Part shown: piece by piece, positions 46,761 to 59,934 of the stretch
How the letters are laid out: each line of letters opens with the position of its first letter
How positions within the stretch are numbered: position 1 is the first letter of the stretch
Assembly (NCBI RefSeq): GCF_000801105.2
Contig: NC_079516.1
Location: 47,782,908-47,846,907, forward strand
Source of the DNA: Raphanus sativus
Lineage: Eukaryota; Streptophyta; Magnoliopsida; Brassicales; Brassicaceae
DNA length: 64,000 bases
Direction of reading: 5' to 3'
The notes under the pieces: generated by a model
Told to the model about the DNA's origin: nothing
What the model saw: the letters and a program-made list of their open reading frames with translations, nothing else
The model's database searches: none
Position numbers and translations under genes: made by a program

Positions 46761-47337
46761 TGTTGCGGAATTCGTTGTTCTTCTGATACCACTTGTAGAG
46801 TCAATCGTAACTCTAACAAGACTTCCTTGGGGATTCGTAACATCCCCTGGTCCCTTTGATCTTTCCCATTGATTCAATCCTTGTTCATGACACAAGAGTT
46901 TTTAACCCAGTTCGCGGCCGCAGCACACTACATCTGGGGTGGATCCAGGATCCACAACATCCACTATGAAGTATCGGAAAACACCTTCGATGTGGTTTAC
47001 AAGATCATAACTCTCTCTCTGTTCCTGGGTATGCAAACCCTAGAGAGTATAAAGAGATTACACGAGAACATGGCTAAGAGCTAAGCCTAGAACAACAAAT
47101 CATCTCTAGCTTACTCTATCTCTCTAAGAGACGCCATGGAAGCTTCCTCTGGATGCTTGAGGCTCGTGCCTCCCAGAAGCTTGGCTTAGAGATCCCTGTC
47201 GTGATCTCTCTTTTCTTTGTATTGTCAGCACTTAACCTAATGGGCTTTATCGATTAGGCCCATAGGTTGTCCACGCGTAACTTGTGCAACTCGGCCCAGC
47301 CGTTGAACAAGTCCGATGGGCTTGACCAAACCTCACA
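46761..47337 (-). repeat. LARD-like element, right LTR (5' LTR)
   Basis: 577 bp, the same boundaries as the left LTR and bordered by CTTCT at 47338. Contains the second copy of the 71-codon frame (46869-47084). Confidence 0.9.
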
Positions 47338-47342
47338 CTTCT

Positions 47343-48904
47343 TTCTTGTATATGGTTTTTCTATTATACAACTTGTGTATTTAAGTAATAAATTTTGGCT
47401 AAAACTCACAATTACTACGTCCTTATAAAACATTGTTCCATTTGGAATTGTGTTTTTTAAATATAAATTCTTAGGTATCCAATTTATTTTTCTATCAAGG
47501 TTTACTTTTGATTTTTCCCTCAAACTAAACAACATTGTTTAGCAGATTTACTCTGATTTCCTGTTCTATTGCAAGAGTTTTGCATAACAATACCCTATAA
47601 ATTCCAAAGGTTTCCTTCGCTCCAAGATATTGTAAAACTAGATAACTCCTACAATAAAACAAAACTTTGAAGACAAATCCAACAAAATTGGAGCTATATT
47701 GATATCACAAGTTTAAAGCATTAAAATGTACCGAAAGTAAACAATGAACACAACAGTATTTTATGAATCGACTCCACAGATCGAGATCAAACTATTCTTA
47801 GAAATAGAGTTAAGAGAAAAAATGGAAGTACAAGATGGTTTGATATAAAGCTGTACGAGTATTGTATCAGAAATACTACGATAGATAGATACAAATTAAA
47901 AATTACACAATATAAAAAAATTTATTAGATCTCTTCCAAGTAAATTTATAGGTCTTGACTCTTACTTAATTAGGAAAAACACTAGCTTCATACATTTCTA
48001 TGATCTAATCTATGATCAAAAAAATTCTCTCTTTTTTTTTTGTGTTATTCTCATGCAAAGCTTCCCCAACCTAGTTATACTAGGTAGATTTTGTGGCTTC
48101 CTTCTCTATAAATATCTTCAAATTTTCTTGTTAGTCTTTCTTTTCTTTTTAAGCAAACTTCCTTTTTTAATGACAAACTTTTTTTAAGCAAACTTTCTTT
48201 TACCAAATGAAAAAAATCCATTTATCTTCACACATATAAACATTTTTTAAGTTCAAACAATTTATACACAAACTCAAATATATTTCCAGCTTCATACAAC
48301 ATGTTATATATTATCTTTCATACTCTGCAAACAAAATGGTTCATTGTTGTTGCATGAAACTAATAACTAAGAGTGCAAATAAACTATATCAAAGTCATTC
48401 AGATAAAAGCGTCGTGTGTTTAGAAAAATTTGCAGGAAATCAAAATTTTAAATTAGATAATCAAAAAATAAAAATAACCAAGCGCATTCTAATACCCAAC
48501 ACACCAACTTTTATTGTCATAGTGCCAACTAATATATATATGTCTAACAAACTAAAAACTTAAACTATATATATGGTTTGAATTGAGGAAACAAAATATG
48601 AACAAATTTTAGGTACACAATATATGAATAAATTAACATCAATTTTCCATTAGTTAAGGTTGATTTAGTCATCTATGTTATTTCATGTGTTTAAACAAAA
48701 AAATTTAGGTACACAATATACTTTTTTGTCAAAACTAGGCTCTAGTCAAAGTGTCAAGATTAAGAGTTTAAGATCAACAAAATAAGAAAACTAAAAGATA
48801 TATCACTAGCTTGCAGTTCCAGTTCAGAGATTATCAATTCTTAACTATGAAACTATTAAAATATAACTGAAGTGTATAAGTCAAAGCATACTAAATCTAA
48901 TAAA
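47343..48904. other. AT-rich spacer
   Basis: No coding sequence, tRNA or structured repeat was recognised. Frames at 47254-47535 (-) and 48336-48563 (+) have no protein features that I can support. Confidence 0.4.
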
Positions 48905-48909
48905 TAAAA

Positions 48910-49672
48910 TGTAATATTTTGAGTTGTGAAATGTGAAAATGTTTAATAGAATTGATTTGGTTACCTATGTGACCAAAATTGATTTATCTTTTCGTCACAC
49001 ATCCGTTTAGAACTCTAGAGTTAAACGTGTTTGGGTTGGAATAATGAAATGATGGGTGACTAATCGGAAAGTGATTCGCGATACCGTGCAAGTGAGGCCA
49101 AAGCACGTGAAAACACCTATCTGGTGGTGATTGTAGGATCAGTAAACAATGATTTCGAGCTTTTGAAAAATTAACGGACCGATCATTGGATGGAACGGAT
49201 ACCACGAGTCGAGAGAGCGGGCATGGGTGGCCCATTAGTTGTAGACGGTCAGAGCGTTACAAGTGGTATCAGAGTTGGTTAGCCATCTCAGTTCTGACCT
49301 GAGAGGCGTCTTGAGACATGTTGTGGGGTGTAACGAGGATGTTGCGTTATTTGAGAATGGGTGAATTATAACATCCCGAGTTGTGATATGTGAAAAAAGC
49401 TTAAGAGAATTGATTTGGCTACCTATGTCACAAAAAGTGATTTACCTTTTCCGTCACACATCTGTTTAGAACTCAAGAGTTAAGCGTGCTTGGGTTGGAG
49501 TAGCGAAATGATGGGTGATCTATCGAAAACTGATTTGCGATACCGTGCGAGTAAGGTCAAAACACGTGGAAATGTCAAGTGGTAATTATAGGATAAATAT
49601 ACAATAATTTTGAGTCTTTGAAAAATTAACTGACCAATCGTCAGATAGGAATAGGATGAGACCCACATTACA
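48910..49672 (+). mobile_element. TRIM retrotransposon (763 bp)
   Basis: LTR1 at 48910-49261 (TGTAATATTTTGAG...GCGTTACA) and a diverged, shorter LTR2 at 49367-49672 (TATAACATCCCGAG...CATTACA) share long stretches such as GTCACACATC, GGGTTGGA and GATACCGTGC. PBS TGGTATCAGAGT is at 49264-49275, two bases after LTR1. The interior is only about 105 bp and non-coding. Flanks TAAAA and TAAAG are nearly a 5-bp duplication. LTR2 has lost about 45 bp near its 3' end. Confidence 0.8.
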
Positions 49673-51637
49673 TAAAGTAAGAGTAAAAATCCTCTGCAAA
49701 ATTGTCAAGTGTTTGTTAAGATAATGGATAGTAATAAGTATATATACTATGTGTCTAATCTTCATTCAAAGTTATCTTATAGTATACAATTACTTGATAA
49801 AGATTGAAACTCTAAAGCATATCGATAGAGTCAAATATAAACCCAATAAATTGAAGAACACGAAAATGATTTTAGAAATCATTAAAAACATAGCCTCCCA
49901 CATTGCTACACAATTACCTCTCTCTCTTTAATAGGGTCTGTATGTAAGCTAAAATAAAATTTGAAACAACCTAGACATGAGTCGATGAAGGTATATAAGT
50001 TTTGAATATATCAAGCACAACGCAGTCGATTGATTAAGAACCATTACAATAAATAATAGGCGCTAGACAATTGTAATTAACATAATGGTGGGACTACAAA
50101 TTATGAACTCTAGTCTCATTTAACGGCTCTAATTAATTTCAATAAGGTGGGAACATGGTCCTCGTCACGTATAAATTAATTAAATTTGAAATGTATGCCC
50201 TAGTTTTAGTAGCAATAATCATTTGATCCATAAACTAAACGGTTTTATTTATAGAGGATCATTTTCTCCATATATATTGCAAAACATCTTATTAAGGATA
50301 TTCTTGAAGTTTGGTACCAAAAGACAAACAAAACATGGCTATTTTATAAAGAGAAAATAATATAAATTTCACAACAAAATATAATTTTTAAAACAATTTT
50401 CAAATAACATTGAAGTGATTTTGTAAGAAAATATCACCAAAAACTTATGTACAATACCACCTTACAATTTTATAAAAAAAAATATAATTTCTAAGAAGAA
50501 ATTGTCTTTTTTTTTTAAATACCAGCTTACAATTTTCATAATTTAAAACATATTTAACAAGTGTAATAAAATTTGTAATGGTTTAAGAACAAGGTGGAAT
50601 ACAATTTATACAAGATTGCAAATCCGTATTTTATTAATTTAATAAATATGCATACACGTTCTTTTTGAAAATAGGTATTAAATAGTTATCTTACATAGAA
50701 AAGGTGTAGTTTCAGTTATATATTAAGATAAACAACTATTATTAATTTTTGTTAAGGGGTTTTAAATAATAATAAAATTACACAGACATATATCTAAATG
50801 TCTTTGAAAATACATATGATAGTTTCTTTTATAATTATAAAATATTATAATATTTATGTAAAATTAGAAAATAGTGCGATTATGAGATAAGCTGTGGACA
50901 AACAATACCTTCTCGTATATTTATGAAACAAATTTGGGTGGCTTTCTTTTACAAAAAAAAAAAAAATTTGGGTGGCTTTACGTGGAATATTTGACCACTT
51001 GATCCAAAATATCGATTAATAATTGCTTCACTTTCTTTGTTCAAAAAAAAAGTTGCTTCTTTTTATTTATGAATTTATTATTTTCTTAATAGTGAGATTA
51101 GATTGGTTTTCATCCGCACGAGTAGTTTTCACAATTTCTCTGCTTAACAGTCAATACAGTAAAATATTCCATATGAATATAATTTTTTCAGACACAGACT
51201 TTTCCATTTTATAAATTAACAGAGAAGACCAAATTACAAAATTTACCATTTCAAACGTTTATGCAAATATTGCATAAGCTTGTTTACGCGTACGAAAATT
51301 GAATTTTTGGGGGAGGGGGGGGGGGTGAATTATTCCAACCTAACATTAACTCCAAATATTCTGTGATCGTTTGTGTGAATGTATTTGTAAGTGTGAATTG
51401 TTGACTAGTCCGATCCTAATAGGCCGATTCGACAAACTCGACCGTAATTTAAATATTTTCTTTCATTCTTTAGTTTAAGTTAATTTATTTTAACAGGCTT
51501 AATTTGCAAATTTAAATAACGATTTTCATAAATATTAGTTATCAGTTATCAACAATAAAGATTAAAACTTATACAGCTATTATGCATAATCAGATATATT
51601 CCCTCTAATGATATAGTAACTTCCTACTTTCTTCTTA
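49673..51637. other. AT-rich spacer with a guanine tract
   Basis: No gene supported. A G5-A-G11 run lies at 51309-51325. Confidence 0.4.
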
Positions 51638-52300
51638 GAACATCTCCAAAACACATTTTATTTTGAAGTTTGAAAACTTCAAACTCAATTTCAAAAGAAT
51701 TTATATTTTATATTATAGTCTTTATATTTGTGATACTTAACTTAAATTTATAAAAATATAAATAAATAGCACATACATAAAAATATTATAGAAATATTAA
51801 TTAACAAAATGATACAGTACAGTAAAATATATAATTTTACGTAGAAATACATAATTAAATTTTAAATTACAAATAAAATACTACATTATTCTATAAATCT
51901 ATTTTCTTAATACTTTCATATATGATCAATTAGTGCATTTGTTAAGTTTATTTTTTAATGGTGATGTTATCTAAATCTAGTTTTGAAAAACAAATTATTT
52001 TAAAGTTTTTATTTATTTTTATTTGTAAAAGTTAAAATTATAAAAGCAAATTTGAAATATTTATGATTTATAAAATTTTGAAAGATTAAAGAACAAATAT
52101 TGAAGAATCATAAATATAATATGTAAATACAATGACCAAAATGTAATGAAAAATATAAAACTTCAAATTTAAAGTTTTATATTTTTGAATATTGACACTC
52201 TATATTTGAACTTTCACTATTCAAAATTTCAAATTTAAAGTTTTAAAATTTTTTTTGGAGAACAAAAAAACTTTATATACTGTTTTTTCTGGAGATGCTC
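51638..52300. mobile_element. Tourist-like TIR element (663 bp)
   Basis: Ends GAACATCTCC and (other strand) GAGCATCTCC are inverted and match the 23651-23902 MITE ends. The flanks are TTA on the left and TTG on the right, a decayed 3-bp duplication. Internal AAACTTCAAA/TTTGAAGTTT palindromes recur near both ends. AT-rich, non-coding. Confidence 0.6.
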
Positions 52301-53489
52301 TTGGTTTATATGGATCCAGGGATTCAAAATACAATCAAATTCACTTGTCTTATAAAAAAAAACTCAGAAAATTATATAACAATCTATATTATGCAAATTC
52401 TTTTGCAGTTATTATTCATTAATTTGATGTTATTATTATTCTGAGGTCAGTTGAGATCATTATTTATCAAACTAAAAGTTGTTTATGCATAAAATTAAAA
52501 TTAATGGGAATGGTTAGCAACTGTGTATGAGATTTCTTTGTCAACCATATATTGAGAATTAATTAGGTAAATAACTATAGATTTTATATTACAGGGAACA
52601 CAAAATGAATGCTATTTTAGCACATATTTTACATAAACAACACGGTATTGTTTTAATAGAAATAATTATAATTTTTGTTTGGTTTTCAAACTTGCAAGTC
52701 GCGTTGTTAATTGCCAATTAAGAATAATATTATTAAAGATAAACAAAAGTTGCCTATTAAATATAAACTTATTCCAATACTAGTAATTTCACCACGGATT
52801 CACATGGTTGGAGACAAAGAATATATATTTAGATATAGAATATATTTATACGATATGATTTTAGTCTTGTCCTTTTGGCTTGAAGAGAGGTTGGAATGAT
52901 TAGATCGATTTCTCTTCTCCTATTTTCCTCTTCCCCTCTTCTGTTCTTCTTCCACAGTGACCCACTTGAGAATCTAAAATAATGGGAAAGATAGGAATCT
53001 TTCTCATAAATTCCCACTTACGAATGTTAAGTCACCTAAGTGGAACAGTATTTTAAGCTTAAATAACATTCTTTTAAACTAAAACTCTTTTTCCTTTGAC
53101 CAATTTATTCCTAAAATTAGTAATTGCTAACTATGACTACATTCTGCCATTCACTATCCAAGGTGTTTCCTAATAAGTATAGCTCAACATTATATTCTAT
53201 AATTCAATTTTTATTTGTAAAATTAGGCGATTCATCATAATAAGAGTATTTTTTACAAGTAGATCAACTATTAGCACATCATTGTGATCCAAATATATTT
53301 TACAAGACTCAAAACTAATTTTGAAGACGAAATTTGAAATGATATGCTGTTAATAAGCATCCTGCCATTTTTTTTTTTTGAAAATGTAAAGCATGCATTT
53401 GATATGGTAGATTTTTTCTTTTAAATTCTTTAATAGTATTTCTCAAAAAAGTGTAAGTGTAAAGATGACACAAACAATAGTAATGCAGA
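52301..53489. other. AT-rich spacer
   Basis: No coding frame is supported. TCTCTTCTCCTATTTTCCTCTTCCCCTCTTCTGTTCTTCT-class pyrimidine sequence lies at 52910-52952. Confidence 0.35.
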
Positions 53490-54130
53490 AGGTAAATCAG
53501 AGAGACAAAATACACAAGCACACACCAATAGCTTTATTAGAATCGCCTTATAAACCCTATTACAAGTTCTGCTTAATCAGCTTTACACGTCTAGTGTTAC
53601 ACCCTAACACACGCCACTGAACAATTCCTAAGCTACCCGCTTATGTCTCTCCACCGTCAAGTACTTCAGCCCTTGCTTCAGCACGACCCAGAACACTTCC
53701 AAGCGCTTCTCTCTCTCTATAAGATCAGCCTTTGTGTCTCTGTCTCTCTACAGACGACCCATAGCTATCTTATATTAACTCCACGTTCCCGAAACCCTAG
53801 TCTCCAAGGAACCACAATATGGACATCTTCCATATCAATAAGTGCAACTTCCCTTTTCTTGGAATGCACTTATTCCTCTTTCTTTAAGTCATAAACTTGC
53901 TCCCCAAATTTATTCCTCTTTGTCTTTTCTTCAAGATACTCCCTTGCTCTCCAAGTCTACACGATTCCAGCTCAGCATCTCGACTCCACATGGTCTTCAC
54001 CACTCACTACGACGTCTGCTTCAGCAATTACGTCAGCGACTACTTCAGGACGGACATCTTTACATCAACAAAAAGTTCTTTAATAGTAATATCTTTTTAT
54101 TTGTGTACTCAAGTGTAACGACATGGTGTT
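53490..54130 (-). repeat. GC-richer block, possible solo LTR or LTR remnant
   Basis: This stretch is clearly less AT-rich than its surroundings, contains many TCTCTCT and CTTCAGCA motifs and has no convincing protein frame. Read on the minus strand it has TTATAAGGCG near 53549 and AATAAAGC near 53531, as a retrotransposon LTR promoter and polyadenylation region would. Defined ends and a target duplication were not found, so the class is a guess. Confidence 0.3.
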
Positions 54131-55277
54131 AACAACATTACAACAAGACTTAAGCATCTACACAAGAATATATATTTTACTCACTTTTCATTGATTAAAC
54201 GGGTCGAAGAATCTCGTTACAAGGGCCTAAATATTTACATTTTATCGAAAGGACAAGAACACTTAAATCTGATGGTATCAAATCAACTATGTGAGATGAT
54301 GTTTTATTTTTCAATAGGCAGTCCATTTCAGTTTAAAGGATGTTTTATGATTTTTTGCTTTAGTTTAAGTGATGTTTTTATGCAATAAATAAATATGATT
54401 TGATATTTATAATTATTTGTATTTAGTAGTATGGTTTTAAACTGGTTAAATTAGGTATAATCATTATTGTTCTATGCAAAATGAAATTTGAATAAAAAAT
54501 AATATTTCTTTAACAGTGTACAAAACAGTTAAAAATCAATTATTTTGAAATAAAAGGGAGTACTAATCTTTTTATTTATTATTCGCAAATTAGCATGGAA
54601 TTGTAAATTAGCATGGAGTTGTCCACTAATTTATTAGTTACTCCACCCATTTTATTTTTTTCTTTTGTCAGTCATAAAACTATATAGAAATCTGAGATGT
54701 TGAGATAGTTCATAATTGTAGATACAAAATAAAATAAAATGTCTCTGAACTCTTGTTTCTTAGACCAATAAATTAGATGTACAATTTTTTTAATAACCAT
54801 GGAATCTCAAGTATTTTTTTCGCTCAAAAACTAATCACACAAAACTTTGCATCTGGATACACAGAACTCCACAGTTAAAAACGCAATCGGAACCGGTTTT
54901 AGAATTTAGGAGGTTAGAAGCAAAAAAAAAAATAGCCACTTGATGAGAATAACATCTAAGGAGTCATTTTCTATTTAAACTTTAAAATCGGCTAATCATG
55001 ATGCAGCACAATAAAACCCATTCTGGGAATTTCCCTGCATCCCAACAGCGAATGCTTGTATATTTGAACGATGTCACTATAACTTCATTTAAAAGTATGT
55101 AACTTATTAAGTTTTTTTAAAAAAGTAAGAAATTATTTTCTGTGAAATAAAATGAAACAAAAGATTTAACTTATTATTCAAAAAATTACATAATCGAGTC
55201 ACGGCTTTTCTTCTTTTTGCCTTTCTACCATATTAATGTCACAAAAAAACCAGATTATTTCCGGTCCTTATTTCATA
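54131..55277. other. AT-rich spacer
   Basis: Nothing supported. GCAAATTAGCATGGAATTGT / GTAAATTAGCATGGAGTTGT is a short tandem repeat at about 54584-54620. Confidence 0.35.
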
Positions 55278-55522
55278 CTCCCTCCGTTTCATAATGTAAG
55301 ATGTTTTGCATGAATGCACAAGAATTAAGAAATTTATTTTTTAGAATATAATATTATTAAATAATATAGATTAAATATAAAGTAATCAATCACAAATAAA
55401 ATAGAAAATTGCTATTGGTTACCCAATTTTCAATAAAATTAAAGTACTTTAAAACTATCAAAACATCTTATATTTTGAAACAACATTTCTCTAAAACATC
55501 TTACATTGTGAAACGGAGAGAG
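55278..55522. mobile_element. Stowaway-like MITE (245 bp)
   Basis: CTCCCTCCGTTTCATAATGT at the left and, on the other strand, CTCTCTCCGTTTCACAATGT at the right, with TA flanks (55276-55277, 55523-55524). Subterminal AAGATGTTTTG and AAAACATCTTAC are inverted. Same superfamily as the MITEs at 14384 and 21273. Confidence 0.82.
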
Positions 55523-55524
55523 TA

Positions 55525-58500
55525 TATAACTTCGAATCTACTTTTAATATCATCAGCCGGCTCGACAATACCAATCTATAAAATAGCCTTACAATGTAGT
55601 CGAACGCATAGGGAAATTTAATTCCGATGAAAAGACCGCAGAAATAAACACTTAATCATTTGAGTAAAGATATGTAAATTTAATTTTTAGCAACACTTTT
55701 GTACGTTATTTTACTTTACATGATGTTATTAAATTTTTTTTGTTATTAATTATTATTCTATCAGTTCTAGTACAAGTCACAATATAATTATTATAAATAT
55801 CTAGTGTCTATTTATAGAAGTTTTAATTTTAAAATTGGATCGCACTTACCCAACTTCCAAAATAGTTAGATGAGACTGAGAATCATTTTTCAGCATTTTG
55901 CGTTAGTTTGGAGATGGAAAATACAAAACCTGCTTTTAATTGGTTGGAGGAGTGTATAAATCCACGTTTAAAATTGTTTGGGGGGGGTCTTTCTGACATA
56001 AAATTGTTTGGTTAAAAACGCATACACACATATATAGATGCATGTTTAATTCTTAGTGATGTTGAAAGTTAATCGACAATTTTGTTTTGTGAAGGTTTTA
56101 ATTTGTCTTAATTTTTTGTTGTAAGGAGTATGGACCTTTTACCTTTGTCTAATAACTTCTTTTATGAGTATTGGAGATAGGAAACTGACCAAAAATGAAT
56201 TCAGATATATATATTACTCTTACATTAAAGATGCGAAGTTAAAGTGGCCCAAAGATTATAAAATTATAGCAATATTCAGTTGCATGAGTACAAGTTTATC
56301 AAAGCTACAGCGGAACTAATGTCAGATAGGTAAATTGCGAATTAACACAAAGGTTAATTAATAAGTATAACAAAATAGTAGTCTGATTCCTAGCATGGGT
56401 TTATATTTCTAGAGTTTAAGATGTAATTTTAACTCTTGCTACATTTAATTAAGAGTTTAATTAAGAGTTAATTAATGCACCAAAAAAGTATAACAAAATA
56501 TTAAATTCAAAAATTAGGGTTTGGCAGTACATTCTTGACACGGTGAGCTCTTTACGGTATGTGGAGCCCAGCTCAGCTCGGGGCGCAAATAACCTTTTCC
56601 AAATCGGAAGAATATTCCACAGAATGTGCCTTTTCAATTTGCCATTAGTTATTTCATTTTATTTTCAATTTCATTTTTTATTTTTATGTATTTATATTTT
56701 TAGCGGAACGACGAAACAGAAACCGAATTATACTAATGTTTCTCATCATTTCCAAACATTTGTCTCTAATTGGGTCTTCTAAATGAAACAAAATTTGTTG
56801 ACAAAAAGTATAACAATAATTGGGTCTTTCTAAATATAACAAAATTTGTTGGCAAAAAAGTATAAAATTGAAAAGTAGAGCTCGCTGACAAAAAAAGTAT
56901 AACAATAATTTAAATCAATTTCCTATCTTTATCTGGGAAAAAATTGTGAATCCGAGTAACAAAATCATATTCGATCCGAAAAAATATTATTGAATCTGAA
57001 TCTAAATTGGTTAAATATCCGAACTTTATAAAATTGTGAATTTAAGAAACCATAGCCAGATGTTCTGAATATCTAAATATATCTGAATAAAATTTATATA
57101 CTTGAATATCTTAACTATTTCTAGATTTAACAATCAAAATATTCAAATGTATAAATTATCTTGAAGTCATCTAAAATATTAGAAAATATATATAAATAAT
57201 CAAAATAGCTAAACAATATTCAAAAAAGCAAAATACTTAAAATATATATTGATTATCTATCCAAATATTTAAACCAAACTAATTTTTGGTTAAATTAGGT
57301 ATTTTGACATATATTATTCAAAATTTTATGTTATTTATTATTTTTATTTTTGGATTTTGAGAAATTTAAATTGTATATAAATTTTAAAATTTTAAAAATA
57401 ATTTAAATGGATTATCTGAACCCAAACCGAGACCGTAAAAATCTAAATCGAACTCAACAAAAATTTTAAATACTCAAATAAGGCTAAAACTTTTAACCAT
57501 AAAAACGTAAAATCCGAATAGATCCAAATCAAACCCGTAGTGAAATAGAACCCGAAAGGAAATCGAACCCTCGACTGACATTCATCACTGGTAAATTATG
57601 CTACTTTAAATTTTTATTTACATTTTATTAGCTCATTATGGTCAAATTCAGTTGTTAAGTAACAGAAGATTCTCTAATTATTCATTTTCGACAGCAACTT
57701 TCTTTCCATTTATGTTGTGAGACAATAACGTGACGTGGATGACACAATGACTCGGATGACTGCTAAGGCTTCGAATGGTAACGATGAACAAACAAGTACA
57801 AACCTAAATTTAATCCAACTTATTATGCATAAAAAATATCTGAATACAGTTTATAAGACGATGCTTAATAATTCGAAACTCCGATAAACTCAAATAAAAC
57901 AAAATAGCAAAAGTCATCAAGGACATTTAACAAAATAGCACAACACTAATAAATTCTTTAAATTGTGGCTACTAACACCTACGCAGAATTAAACTAAAAC
58001 ATGAGACGATTGTAATTTGGAAATGTAAGAATACATGAATCAAAGTAATGAATATATCATAACTATTTTATGTAAAAGAATATACTAAGACATAGTACAT
58101 GAAAAAGACAGTTTATGTATGCCAAAAAAAAATAGATAGTGTATGTTTTTATTGAACTAAGACGTACTTTACAAAAATAGACAACTATGCATCTGATAAA
58201 ATATACAGCTGGTACTATATATATATTATAGATTCAAAAGAGTCAATTGGCTCAAAATACTAAAAAAGAAAAATTAGGCAATTGTCTAAAACAGTAAACT
58301 TTGGTATTTAGCAATCAAGATACTATCACATGGGATTTAGAGCATTCAACTAACTAGGAAGAAAGTTTTGTGTATAAACTACAAAGTGCAATTTCTTTTT
58401 AAAATTAACATAATATACGTAGATATCTTTATTATCTTACATCGTATATATACATAAACTAAAAGATAAATTAGCGCTAAGAAACAAATAAAACATTTAA

Positions 58501-58909
58501 AATAGTCTGATAAGAAATAACGGTTTAAAAATAATAGTAATATGAATATCGCTTCGGTCAGTTCGGTGCTCTAGTTAATTCTTTTTATTGTGCAAAATAA
58601 ATGATACATCTTTACTCTTTAGTCCTTACCGTTTAGTGTGTTACTATATATTTTGACGAGGTATCCATTGAGGAAACTCGCACATAGATATCAATAGAAG
58701 CAATAGAATACTGACATGATCAGGTCGGGTCCTAATAGAACTGACCTAGATACGTCCACGAACCATTACCACAACATCCCTTTTTTATTACACATTTTAT
58801 TGCAAATTTAATTTTTTAATGTCTCACTGTATACGTTTTCTTTTGTCAAAGATTCAAAGTATATATATATGTTACTGTCAGCAATTTAATGCTCTATGCT
58901 CTATCGAGT
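55525..58909. other. AT-rich desert with degenerate repeats
   Basis: No gene is supported. AACCCAAACCG/AATCCGAAT-type degenerate repeats fill about 56930-57570, complementary in kind to 22310-22925. A tandem AATTGGGTCTTTCTAAAT / AATTGGGTCTTCTAAATG pair occurs at 56768-56830. A G8 run lies near 55980. Confidence 0.4.
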
Positions 58910-58917
58910 AAGATAAT

Positions 58918-59624
58918 TAGGGGTGTCAAAATGAGTTAGCTCGCTCAGCTCAGCTCATAGTAAGTTCGGCTCTTTCATGAGTTAGCTCAGATCAGTTTAT
59001 TTATTATATGAGCTTCAATATGTAAACTCGTACTCGGATCATCTAGATCATGAGTTAAATGAGCTAACTCGTGATCTAACACAAAATAATTATAACTATA
59101 TTAAATTAAACATCGATAAAATTACTTCTATAGTATTATTCAAAATTTAATAAAACAATTAATCATAAATAACTTACCGTGAGTTCTGAGTTACGATAAG
59201 CAAAGTGAGAGGAGACATATGTCAAATTTGAGATCAATGAAATTTGTGAGAGAGATGATATGGTTAACGTGGGTTTATATAGAAGATTTTGATAATTTCT
59301 AAACAGAATAGTCTCTTTTTTCTTTCTTCAGAAAAAATATAGATAACTTTTAAAAGTTTTATTCCTATATTACTTATGTATATTTTATATTTTAGTTTTA
59401 AAGATAAATATGATAAATATAAAAATTATCTTTTTCCATAAGAAATAAACGAGCTCATGAGTCAGCTCATGTTCATTAACGATCGTTCATATAACTCGTG
59501 ATCTTTTTTAAGCTCGATCATTAAACTCATTTATTAAATGAGCCTAAAATATAGTGATCATACTCATGAAAAAATGAGCTGAACTGAACTAACTCATGAG
59601 TTGTAACTCATTTTGACACTCCTA
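58918..59624. mobile_element. Non-autonomous hAT element (707 bp)
   Basis: Ends TAGGGGTGTCAAAATGAGTT and (other strand) TAGGAGTGTCAAAATGAGTT are inverted. A perfect 8-bp duplication AAGATAAT flanks it (58910-58917 and 59625-59632), diagnostic of hAT. Subterminal GAGCTNA motifs (AGCTCGCTCAGCTCAGCTCA and AGCTGAACTGAACTAACTCA) are abundant on both sides. No transposase frame. Confidence 0.85.
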
Positions 59625-59632
59625 AAGATAAT

Positions 59633-59934
59633 ATACACGCGAAAATTCAAACTATCTTGTGCACGATTTTGTCATATTATCTATCTCCAAATAAAAATGT
59701 AGAACTTTACTATACTTATTCACTTGAAAAAGTAATGTTAAATATTTACATCATGTATTATAATTTCCTTAAAAATTAAATAATCGAGAAAACATAAGTC
59801 TCATTCATCATCTCCTCCAAATATTTCTTTTTTTTTTTGGGCAAACTCCTCCAAATATTTCTTTACTTTTTCATATTCTCTCTAATAAAAAGTCACAACT
59901 TAAGTTTCTCTCTCTCTACAAACAATGGCGTGTC
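59633..59934. other. PFA-DSP2 upstream spacer
   Basis: AT-rich. CTCCTCCAAATATTTCTTT occurs twice at about 59812 and 59846. A TCTCTCTCTCT pyrimidine patch (59907-59918) precedes the TATA box. Confidence 0.4.

Larger units (their letters stand above)
41388..47337 (-). mobile_element. Large non-coding LTR retrotransposon, LARD-like (5950 bp)
   Basis: LTRs of 577 bp (41388-41964 and 46761-47337) begin TGTTGCGG and end CCTCACA on the plus strand. CTTCT flanks both ends (41383-41387, 47338-47342). PBS TGGTATCAGAGC is on the minus strand at 46758-46747, two bases inside the right LTR. A purine-rich ACAGGTGGAGATT lies inside the left LTR (41977-41965). The 4.8-kb interior has no frame beyond about 100 codons and no retroviral motif, so it must depend on enzymes from another element. 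It is much less AT-rich than its surroundings and is strongly pyrimidine-biased on the plus strand. Confidence 0.88.

Noticed and set aside
22310..57570. GGTTCGG/AACCGAA degenerate blocks as CRISPR-like or regulatory arrays
   Set aside because: Unit length and spacing are irregular and the sequence is a common dispersed repeat type in crucifer genomes.
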